Of a DNA stretch of 64,000 nt, positions 57,475-64,000 are shown one piece after another; within the stretch, counting starts at the first letter, position 1, and every line of letters begins with the position of its first letter. Below the pieces are notes generated by a model. That model saw nothing but the letters and a program-made list of their open reading frames with translations, did no database searches and was not told the DNA's origin. A program made the translations under genes and the position numbers. Source of the stretch: Hyphomicrobiales bacterium (GTDB lineage Bacteria; Pseudomonadota; Alphaproteobacteria; Rhizobiales; Rhizobiaceae); assembly GCA_900473915.1 (NCBI GenBank), contig UCNG01000020.1, positions 312,439 to 376,438 on the forward strand. Reading direction: 5' to 3'.

Positions 57475-58860
57475 ATGACTGCCCAGCCGAACTCTCTTGA
57501 AGCCCGCGATATCCGCTACCATCTCCATTCCTATACCGATGCTGTCCGCCTCGAGGCGGAGGGTCCGCTTGTGATCGAGCGCGGCGACGGCATTTACGTC
57601 GAGGATGTAACCGGCAAGCGCTACATCGAAGCGATGTCGGGACTTTGGAGCGTCGGCGTGGGCTTTTCCGAGCCGCGTCTGGCGGAAGCTGCCGCACGGC
57701 AGATGAAGAAGCTGCCTTTCTACCATACGTTCTCCTACCGCTCGCATGGGCCGGTCATCGATCTGGCTGAAAAGCTTGTCTCGATGGCGCCCGTGCCGAT
57801 GAGCAAGGCCTATTTCACCAATTCAGGCTCCGAGGCCAACGATACAGTTATCAAGCTGATCTGGTATCGCTCCAATGCGCTGGGCGAACCGGAGCGCAAG
57901 AAAATCATTTCGCGCAAGCGCGGCTACCACGGTGTCACGATTGCCTCCGCTAGCCTGACGGGCCTGCCCAATAATCACCGCTCCTTCGACCTGCCGATCG
58001 ACCGCATCCTGCATACGGGCTGTCCGCACCATTATCGCGATGCGCTGCCGGGCGAGAGCGAGGAACAGTTCGCAACGCGGCTGGCGGACGAGCTGGAGCA
58101 ATTGATCCTTGCCGAAGGTCCGCACACCATTGCCGCTTTCATCGGCGAGCCGGTGATGGGTGCAGGCGGCGTGGTCGTTCCGCCCAAAACCTATTGGGAA
58201 AAAGTGCAAGCCGTTCTTAATCGCTACAATATTCTGCTGGTTGCCGACGAAGTCATCTGCGGTTTCGGACGGACAGGCAACCTGTTCGGCAGCCAGACAT
58301 TCGATATGAAACCCGACATTCTGGTCATGTCAAAGCAGCTTTCGTCATCCTATCTGCCAATCTCGGCGTTCCTCATCAACGAGCGCGTCTACGCGCCGAT
58401 TGCCGAGGAAAGCCACAAGATCGGCACGCTTGGCACGGGCTTCACGGCATCGGGGCATCCGGTGGCGGCGGCTGTGGCATTGGAAAATCTCGCGATCATT
58501 GAAGAGCGCGATCTGGTTGCCAATGCGCGGGATCGCGGCGCCTATATGCAGAAGCGCCTGCGTGCGTTGCAGGATCATCCTCTGGTTGGCGAAGTGCGTG
58601 GCGTCGGTCTTATTGCCGGTGTCGAGCTTGTCATCGACAAACAGGCCAAGACAGGCCTTGAACAAGCGGGCGCGCTGGGCGCACAGGCAAATGCAGCGCT
58701 TCAGGAACGCGGCGTGATTTCCCGTGCAATGGGCGACACGCTTGCCTTCTGCCCGCCGCTCATCATCAACGATCAGCAGATCGATACGATGGTGTCGGCG
58801 CTCGAAGCGGGGCTCAACGATGTTCAGGCGAACCTTACCCAAGCATCACTCGCCAAGTAA
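57475..58860 (+). CDS. Class III omega-aminotransferase (aspartate aminotransferase family)
   Basis: A 461-residue PLP enzyme of the omega-amino acid:pyruvate type. SGLWSVGVGFSEPRLAEAAARQMKKLPFYHTF is the usual beginning, then FTNSGSEANDTVIKLIWYR (PLP phosphate site), RGYHGVTIASASLTGLP, VIAEPVMGAGGV-like FIGEPVMGAGGVVVPP, ADEVICGFGRTGNLFG, and the PLP Lys in VMSKQLSSSYLPISA (about residue 288). Likely substrates are omega-amino acids or diamines such as putrescine, with pyruvate as acceptor, but sequence alone does not decide. The start at 57475 follows GGAGG. It stands 115 bases after babR. Confidence 0.9.
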   Translation: MTAQPNSLEARDIRYHLHSYTDAVRLEAEGPLVIERGDGIYVEDVTGKRYIEAMSGLWSVGVGFSEPRLAEAAARQMKKLPFYHTFSYRSHGPVIDLAEKLVSMAPVPMSKAYFTNSGSEANDTVIKLIWYRSNALGEPERKKIISRKRGYHGVTIASASLTGLPNNHRSFDLPIDRILHTGCPHHYRDALPGESEEQFATRLADELEQLILAEGPHTIAAFIGEPVMGAGGVVVPPKTYWEKVQAVLNRYNILLVADEVICGFGRTGNLFGSQTFDMKPDILVMSKQLSSSYLPISAFLINERVYAPIAEESHKIGTLGTGFTASGHPVAAAVALENLAIIEERDLVANARDRGAYMQKRLRALQDHPLVGEVRGVGLIAGVELVIDKQAKTGLEQAGALGAQANAALQERGVISRAMGDTLAFCPPLIINDQQIDTMVSALEAGLNDVQANLTQASLAK

Positions 58861-58866
58861 TAATTT

Positions 58867-58903
58867 GCTCTGGAGCCGTCCGAAAGACCGGCGGCTCCAG
58901 AGC
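58867..58903 (+). terminator. Long perfect inverted repeat after the aminotransferase gene
   Basis: GCTCTGGAGCCG and CGGCTCCAGAGC form a 12-base-pair stem with a 13-base loop, starting six bases after the stop. A T-run is lacking on the plus strand, so it may stop transcription inefficiently or protect the mRNA end. Confidence 0.6.
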
Positions 58904-59180
58904 GAAAACCTGTTTAATATCACAAAAATTGTATGATTTTCCGTAACTTGACGGGAAATCGGCTTTTCTGGGCCCGCGCAAGTTTGTTCCGGCCCGGCTT
59001 GCAAATACGGTAGTTTTTCGCGCAAGCCAGTTGCAATACGCGATAGGTTTCTTTCACTTTCCCGCATCATTTCACGACAATGCGCGCACTGTGGCTTTTG
59101 CTGCATCTGCGCCGGATGAAGGCTTATGCCAACCCTCCCGCCAGTATCGAGTCCTATCCGGTTGCCGGGAGTAAGTAGTC
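58904..59180. other. Gene-free upstream region of the cysD operon
   Basis: No protein gene is convincing here. An AT-rich patch with TTGTATGATTTTCC around 58929-58942 and an ACTTGACGGG patch near 58945 could be promoter elements of cysDNCQ. A palindrome like that upstream of cysG is not seen. Confidence 0.45.
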
Positions 59181-60101
59181 GTGCATCATGCATCCCTGAC
59201 CAAGAACCTGACGCATCTGCAACGCCTTGAAGCAGAGGCGATTCATATTTTTCGCGAGGTCGCGGCAAGTTTTTCCAATCCGGTGATGCTCTACTCGGTC
59301 GGCAAGGATTCGTCAGTGATGCTGCATCTGGCGATGAAGGCATTCTATCCGGCTCCGCCACCCTTTCCCTTTCTGCATGTCGATACGACATGGAAATTCC
59401 GCGAGATGATCGAATTTCGCGATGCTGAGGCCCGTGAGAAGGGTTTTGAACTCCTCGTCCATATCAACGAGGATGGCGTGCGCGAGGGAATCGGACCTTT
59501 CAGCCACGGGTCGAACGTCCATACCCATGTGATGAAGACGGTCGCCTTGCGGCAGGCGCTCGACAAGTACAAGTTCGATGCCGCTTTTGGTGGCGCTCGT
59601 CGCGACGAGGAGAAATCGCGCGCCAAGGAGCGCATTTTTTCCTTCCGTAACGCACAGCATGGATGGGACCCGAAAAACCAGCGTCCCGAGATGTGGAAGA
59701 TCTACAACACGCGCGTTTCCACCGGAGAATCGATCCGCGTCTTTCCGCTGTCGAACTGGACCGAACTCGATATCTGGCAATATATCCTGCAAGAAAATAT
59801 CCCCATCGTCCCGCTTTATTTTGCAGCGCGTCGCCCGGTGGTCGAGCGCGACGGCATGCTGATCATGGTCGACGATGACCGCATGAAACTGCGCCCGGGC
59901 GAACAAGTGGAAAACCGACTGGTGCGGTTCCGCACACTCGGCTGCTATCCGCTGACGGGCGCAATTGAATCGAGTGCGGCCGACCTTTCCGACATTGTCG
60001 AAGAAATGTTGATCGCCCGTACATCCGAGCGGCAGGGCCGCGCCATCGACCGCGATGAAGCCGGTTCGATGGAGAAGAAGAAGCGCGAGGGCTATTTCTG
60101 A
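59181..60101 (+). CDS. cysD: Sulfate adenylyltransferase subunit 2 (CysD)
   Basis: A 306-residue ATP sulfurylase catalytic subunit that makes APS from sulfate and ATP. It shares the E. coli CysD pattern throughout: [35 protein letters not shown] (PP-loop, about residues 16-50), [43 protein letters not shown], and the conserved end [23 protein letters not shown]. The start is GTG; GGGAG lies about 12 bases upstream. Its TGA overlaps the cysNC ATG (TGATG), so the subunits are made together. Confidence 0.97.
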   Translation: MHHASLTKNLTHLQRLEAEAIHIFREVAASFSNPVMLYSVGKDSSVMLHLAMKAFYPAPPPFPFLHVDTTWKFREMIEFRDAEAREKGFELLVHINEDGVREGIGPFSHGSNVHTHVMKTVALRQALDKYKFDAAFGGARRDEEKSRAKERIFSFRNAQHGWDPKNQRPEMWKIYNTRVSTGESIRVFPLSNWTELDIWQYILQENIPIVPLYFAARRPVVERDGMLIMVDDDRMKLRPGEQVENRLVRFRTLGCYPLTGAIESSAADLSDIVEEMLIARTSERQGRAIDRDEAGSMEKKKREGYF

Positions 60102-62035
60102 TGAATGCGGTAATCAAGCCTGTTGCGACCAATGCCGCAGTCAGTGATTTTCTGGCCGATCAGGAGCGCAAGACCCTGCTGCGGTTTCTTACTTGCGGCT
60201 CGGTGGATGATGGAAAGTCAACGCTGATCGGGCGCCTGCTTTACGACACGAAACTGATCTTCGAGGACCAGCTTGCTTCGTTGAAGAACGACAGCCGCAA
60301 GTTCGGAACGACCGATGACGATTTCGATTTTGCGCTTCTAGTGGATGGTCTCGAAGCCGAGCGGGAGCAGGGCATCACCATCGATGTCGCCTATCGCTTC
60401 TTTTCGACGCCTCGCCGCAAATTCATCGTCGCGGACACGCCGGGGCATGCGCAATATACGCGCAACATGGCGACCGGCGCATCGACTGCCGATCTTGCCA
60501 TCGTGCTGGTCGACGCCCGGCAGGGCGTGTTGACCCAGACCCGCCGACATTCCTTCATTGCCGCCGCACTTGGTATCCGTCACATCGTTCTGGCCGTGAA
60601 CAAGATTGATCTGGTCGATTTTTCTCAAGAAGCCTTCGAGCGTATCGTTGCCGACTATATGAGCTTCGCAAAGGAACTCGGCTTTGCCAGCATCCAGCCC
60701 ATCCCGCTCTCGGCGCGTTTTGGCGACAATGTCACGCTCCCATCGCCCCGCATGGACTGGTACGAGGGGCCGCATTTGCTCGAACATCTGGAAACCGTGC
60801 GCATCGACACGGAGGCGGCGGCAAAGCCCTTCCGCTTTCCTGTTCAATATGTGAACCGGCCCAATCTCGATTTTCGCGGTTTCTCCGGCACTGTGGCCTC
60901 CGGTTCGATCAGCGCCGGTGATGTGGTCGTGGTTGCCAAATCCGGCAAGACATCCCGCGTGAAGCGCATCGCCACTTATGACGGCGATTTGCCGCGCGCG
61001 TCCGAAGGCCAGGCTGTCACATTGGTGCTCGAGGATGAGGTCGAGGTTTCACGCGGCAACATGCTGGTGGGAACGGAAGCTCGGCCCGAAGTGGCGGATC
61101 GGTTCTCCGCCAATATCGTCTGGTTCGGTGAGGAAGCCTTGCATCCCGGCCGGTCCTATCTGCTGCGCACCGAGACGGATCAGACGCCGGTAACGATCAG
61201 CGAGATTGTCTACAGGACCGATGTCGACAGCTTCACCCGTCAGGAAGCATCCCGCCTCGACCTCAACGAGATTGGCCTTTGCCATCTCCAGACCGTGGAT
61301 CAGATTGCATTCGACCCTTACGCCGACAATCGCGTCACGGGCGCCTTCGTGTTGATCGACCGGCTCAGCAACGCGACTGTGGGCGCCGGAATGATCGACG
61401 GCGCGCTTCGTCAGGCGACGAATGTGCACCTGCAGTCCTTCGACCTCGACAAGCAGGCCCGCGCTGCGCAGAAGTTCCAGAAACCAGCCGTACTCTGGTT
61501 TACAGGCCTGTCCGGCTCCGGCAAATCCACCATTGCAAACAGGCTGGAGCAGCGGCTCCATGCGCTTGGCAAGCACACTTATCTGCTGGACGGCGACAAT
61601 GTCCGCCATGGCCTCAACAGCGATCTGGGCTTTTCCCAGGAGGACAGGGCAGAAAATATTCGTCGTGTCGGTGAGGTTGCCCGTTTAATGACCGATGCGG
61701 GGCTGGTGGTGCTGGTTTCCTTCATCTCGCCGTTTCGGGCCGAGCGGGATCGCATTCGCTCTCGGTTGCCTGAGGGTGAATTTGTCGAGATATTCGTGGA
61801 TACGCCGATAGAGGAATGCATCGCCCGTGACCCGAAAGGGCTTTATGCGCAGGCCTTGCGCGGCGAGATAAAGGCTTTTACCGGGATCGATTCTCCGTAT
61901 GAGCCGCCGGTATCGCCGGAGCTTCGTCTGGACACGACGGGCCGAGACGTTGACGAACTCGTCGCGGAAGTAGAAAAGTATCTTGCCGAACGTGGTATCA
62001 TCGGCAGTTATGGCAGCGATTCCTGGTCGATCTGA
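60101..62035 (+). CDS. cysNC: Bifunctional sulfate adenylyltransferase subunit 1 / APS kinase (CysNC)
   Basis: A 644-residue fusion like rhizobial NodQ. Residues 1 to about 440 form the CysN GTPase: [15 protein letters not shown] (G1, about 30-44), the switch region [27 protein letters not shown] (G3) and NKIDLVD (G4), then elongation-factor type barrels. Residues about 455-644 are APS kinase CysC, with Walker [32 protein letters not shown], and [25 protein letters not shown]. It couples GTP hydrolysis to APS formation and makes PAPS. Because CysH is an APS reductase, PAPS here may serve sulfation or regulation rather than reduction. Confidence 0.96.
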   Translation: MNAVIKPVATNAAVSDFLADQERKTLLRFLTCGSVDDGKSTLIGRLLYDTKLIFEDQLASLKNDSRKFGTTDDDFDFALLVDGLEAEREQGITIDVAYRFFSTPRRKFIVADTPGHAQYTRNMATGASTADLAIVLVDARQGVLTQTRRHSFIAAALGIRHIVLAVNKIDLVDFSQEAFERIVADYMSFAKELGFASIQPIPLSARFGDNVTLPSPRMDWYEGPHLLEHLETVRIDTEAAAKPFRFPVQYVNRPNLDFRGFSGTVASGSISAGDVVVVAKSGKTSRVKRIATYDGDLPRASEGQAVTLVLEDEVEVSRGNMLVGTEARPEVADRFSANIVWFGEEALHPGRSYLLRTETDQTPVTISEIVYRTDVDSFTRQEASRLDLNEIGLCHLQTVDQIAFDPYADNRVTGAFVLIDRLSNATVGAGMIDGALRQATNVHLQSFDLDKQARAAQKFQKPAVLWFTGLSGSGKSTIANRLEQRLHALGKHTYLLDGDNVRHGLNSDLGFSQEDRAENIRRVGEVARLMTDAGLVVLVSFISPFRAERDRIRSRLPEGEFVEIFVDTPIEECIARDPKGLYAQALRGEIKAFTGIDSPYEPPVSPELRLDTTGRDVDELVAEVEKYLAERGIIGSYGSDSWSI

Positions 62036-62038
62036 AGA

Positions 62039-62884
62039 ATGAAGATTTCCGCCTCCCCGAAAGCCGATCCGAGCGGCGAAGCAATGCTTGCCGTGCTGCA
62101 GGAAGCCGCACTGGAGGCGGGTCGCGTCATCATGAAGCACTATGCCAATGGTTGTGCGGTTCACAGCAAGAAAGATTCTTCCCCGGTCACGGAAGCGGAT
62201 CGTGATGCGGAGGCTATTATCCTTTCGGCGCTGGCTTCGGTCGCCCCGGATATTCCGGTTGTGGCTGAAGAGGAAGTGGCGGCGGGGCGCCTGCCTGCGC
62301 AACTCGGGCGGCGATTTCTACTGGTCGATCCCCTTGACGGAACACGCGAATTCCTGCTCCGCAACGGCGATTTCACTGTGAACATTGGCCTGATCGAAGA
62401 TGGTGGTCCGGTTCTGGGCCTCGTTTATGCACCCGTTCGCAATCGCATGTTCATCGGAACCGGCAACGGTGCCGAAGAAATAACGACGACCGGGGATCAT
62501 GCGATCGGATCGCGGCGCGGAATAGCGGTGCGTGTCCACGGGCCGGAGCGCCTCGCAGTATGCAGCCGCTCACACAATAATCCGGAAACGAAAAAATTCC
62601 TGAGCGACAACAGGATCAGCGACTGCGTTTCCGTCGGTTCGTCGCTGAAGTTTTGCCTGATTGCCAGCGGAGAAGCCGACATCTATCCGCGCTTTGGGCC
62701 GACGATGGAATGGGATACGGCGGCAGGCGACGCTGTTTTGCGCGCCGCAGGCGGCTTGACGACCACTTTCGACGGGATACCGCTCTCCTACGGCCAGCGT
62801 GCCAGCGAAGGTGTCGCCGGTTTTGCCAATCCCAATTTTGTCGCTTTCGGAGGCGGATCACGGCCTGTTTTCGAGGCCGCTTGA
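62039..62884 (+). CDS. cysQ: 3'(2'),5'-bisphosphate nucleotidase CysQ
   Basis: A 281-residue inositol-monophosphatase-fold enzyme that hydrolyses PAP (from PAPS use) to AMP. Metal-site motifs are SPVTEADRDAEAIIL (about residues 48-62), VAEEEV, and the DPLDGTREFLLRNGDFTVNIGLIEDG core (D-P-x-D-G-T, about 98-123), with EWDTAAGDAVLRAAGG (about 222-237) near the end. The start follows the cysNC stop by three bases, so it is translated from the same mRNA. Its presence implies that PAP is formed in this cell. Confidence 0.94.
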   Translation: MKISASPKADPSGEAMLAVLQEAALEAGRVIMKHYANGCAVHSKKDSSPVTEADRDAEAIILSALASVAPDIPVVAEEEVAAGRLPAQLGRRFLLVDPLDGTREFLLRNGDFTVNIGLIEDGGPVLGLVYAPVRNRMFIGTGNGAEEITTTGDHAIGSRRGIAVRVHGPERLAVCSRSHNNPETKKFLSDNRISDCVSVGSSLKFCLIASGEADIYPRFGPTMEWDTAAGDAVLRAAGGLTTTFDGIPLSYGQRASEGVAGFANPNFVAFGGGSRPVFEAA

Positions 62885-62993
62885 ATCTCTTTCCAGCTTT
62901 TCGGGTTCGGCATTCAAAAAAACGACAAGATGCTCTTGCGGCTTGAAATCTGGAGCGTTATAAGCCGCCTCGATGGTCAAGGCCACATGGTCA

Positions 62994-63070
62994 CGGAGTG
63001 TAGCGCAGCCTGGTAGCGCACCTCGTTCGGGACGAGGGGGTCGGAGGTTCGAATCCTCTCACTCCGACCA
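62994..63070 (+). tRNA. tRNA-Pro (anticodon CGG)
   Basis: A complete 77-base cloverleaf with encoded CCA. The acceptor stem is CGGAGTG / CACTCCG, the D arm has AGCGCAGCCTGGTAGCGC, the anticodon loop TTCGGGA gives CGG (proline), and the T arm is GGAGGTTCGAATCCTCTC. The pattern 5'-CGG...CCGA-CCA is typical of tRNA-Pro. It is flanked by cysQ and a convergent Crp-type gene; no integrase lies next to it. Confidence 0.96.
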
Positions 63071-63090
63071 TTTTTTCCCGATGTTTCGCC

Positions 63091-63852
63091 TTATTCCTTG
63101 TTCCCGAAAACTGACATACGCATGAACTCTCCGTCGTACTGGGCAAGGGCGACCACGCGCTTGCGGTCCAGAATCTCCACCCTGTTTGAACGGAACAGGA
63201 TCAGTCCTTCTTCCCGCAAGTCGCGCAGCATCCGATTGAGATGGATCGGCGTCAGCCCCAGCGCATCGGCAAGCTGATATTGTGTCAGCGGGCAATGGAA
63301 GGAGTTCGCATCGCCCATCCCGGAGGATTGCACGCGGTCGGAAAGCTCAAGAAACAGATGCGCGGTGCGGACGAAGGCAGCGCGACAGCCGATATTGGTA
63401 AGATGCTCGATCAGCATGGATCGCTGGCGCGCAAGAAGCTCTATGAAGATCAGGCTTAGGCGTGGCGCGCGCTCAAGCGAGGCTTCAAGCGAGACAATCG
63501 GAATTTCGAACACCGACATGGGCGTGACTGCCGTGATCGTGTTGTAGCTATAACCATTGGCGGTTCGAAATCCGAGAAAATCGCTCCGCATGGGAAAGTC
63601 GATAATCTGCCTCTCACCGCTGGCCAGATCGCGATAGACACATCCCCAGCCGGAACGCACGAGATGGAGGCTTCTGATTTGTTCTCCCTGCCTGATGATC
63701 GCGGAATCGGCGGCAAAGTCGTTTTCGATAATGGTGAGGGAAGAAAGCGCGTCTGTTTCCCGCGCTCCAAGCTTGGCGCAAATTGGAGAGGCCTCCAATA
63801 AACCAATGAGCGCTTCAGTCGTTGGGTCTGTGGTCTGCCTGCCACTGTGCAT
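63091..63852 (-). CDS. Crp/Fnr family transcriptional regulator
   Basis: A 253-residue regulator. The N-terminal cyclic-nucleotide-type beta-barrel (about 15-140) has the form [48 protein letters not shown], without the Fnr cysteine cluster. A dimer helix precedes the C-terminal winged helix, [30 protein letters not shown] (about 195-224). It is closest in feel to rhizobial Crp/Fnr regulators of unknown signal. The start at 63852 is the first ATG; a TTG further up is possible. It converges with the tRNA-Pro gene, 20 bases away. Confidence 0.88.
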   Translation of the reverse strand: MHSGRQTTDPTTEALIGLLEASPICAKLGARETDALSSLTIIENDFAADSAIIRQGEQIRSLHLVRSGWGCVYRDLASGERQIIDFPMRSDFLGFRTANGYSYNTITAVTPMSVFEIPIVSLEASLERAPRLSLIFIELLARQRSMLIEHLTNIGCRAAFVRTAHLFLELSDRVQSSGMGDANSFHCPLTQYQLADALGLTPIHLNRMLRDLREEGLILFRSNRVEILDRKRVVALAQYDGEFMRMSVFGNKE

Positions 63853-64000
63853 TTTAAACCCGTTGGAGCGTATTCCGATATGTGTAAAACGGCCTTTCGG
63901 CAAGAATGCGCATTAAGACGAACAGTTAGGGCGCTGATTCATCCAAGCAAATCGAAATGCGTTCCCTGTACGTCAGCAGCAATCAAATGGCGGTATTCCG
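63853..64000. other. Window-edge spacer upstream of the Crp/Fnr gene
   Basis: The last 148 bases contain no gene that I can support; they probably hold the promoter of the Crp-type regulator and perhaps the edge of the next gene. Confidence 0.4.

Noticed and set aside
62994-63903. tRNA-Pro as an integration site for a mobile element
   Set aside because: No integrase, no direct repeat of the tRNA 3' end within the remaining sequence, and core-type genes on both sides.

Overview
The window is a GC-rich, densely packed stretch of core chromosome from an alphaproteobacterium of the Brucellaceae. The evidence is a metH gene followed directly by an orphan LuxR regulator (the metH-babR/blxR arrangement I recall from Brucella chromosome I), a BA14K-family immunoreactive protein, an OlsB ornithine-lipid acyltransferase, GlnD of exactly 934 aa, RegB/RegA (PrrB/PrrA), and Rhizobiales-type palindromic repeats. 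From memory, the N-termini of MutS and GlnD differ from classical Brucella melitensis at several positions, so an Ochrobactrum-type Brucella (anthropi/intermedia group) is more likely. This is inference. I see no prophage, transposase, CRISPR array or defence island.

Layout. 1-2.2 kb: minus-strand formaldehyde-detoxification cluster (frmR, glutathione-dependent formaldehyde dehydrogenase, GNAT, DUF1345). 2.2-11.2 kb: a GNAT, HrpB helicase, the RegBA redox two-component system, MmcB, an L,D-transpeptidase lipoprotein, a NifU-type Fe-S protein, a universal stress protein and trpS. 11.3-21 kb: murJ, glnD, malic enzyme and mutS. 21-26.5 kb: minus-strand olsB, lspA, two RNA methyltransferases, lapA, ihfB and sppA. 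27-33.2 kb: plus-strand lptC-lptA-lptB-rpoN-hpf-ptsN, joining LPS export to the sigma-54/PTS-Ntr module, interrupted by repeats and an 800-base spacer. 33.4-41.4 kb: DUF1150, hsp20, DUF2244, nth, a CysZ-like protein, adenosine kinase, a TRIC channel, grpE, hrcA and rph. 41.5-45.2 kb: VOC protein, rdgB, hemW, rsmI and yraN, the last four closely spaced or overlapping.

45.3-62.9 kb is dominated by sulfur metabolism. One cluster (cysG, DUF2849, cysI, cysH, DUF934) makes siroheme and reduces APS and sulfite. A second (cysD, cysNC, cysQ) activates sulfate and removes the PAP by-product. Between them lie Dabb, ogt, a small membrane protein, BA14K, metH, babR and an omega-aminotransferase. MetH uses the homocysteine to which assimilated sulfur leads. 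A tRNA-Pro(CGG) and a Crp/Fnr regulator close the window.

The most distinctive non-coding features are a family of palindromic repeats sitting at gene ends (two supply the stop codon of the neighbouring gene), a 14-base triplicate repeat over the lspA stop codon, a perfect FrmR-type operator, a SahR-like palindrome upstream of metH, and a hairpin leader on hsp20. I found no convincing wholly new biological system; the findings list graded leads only.
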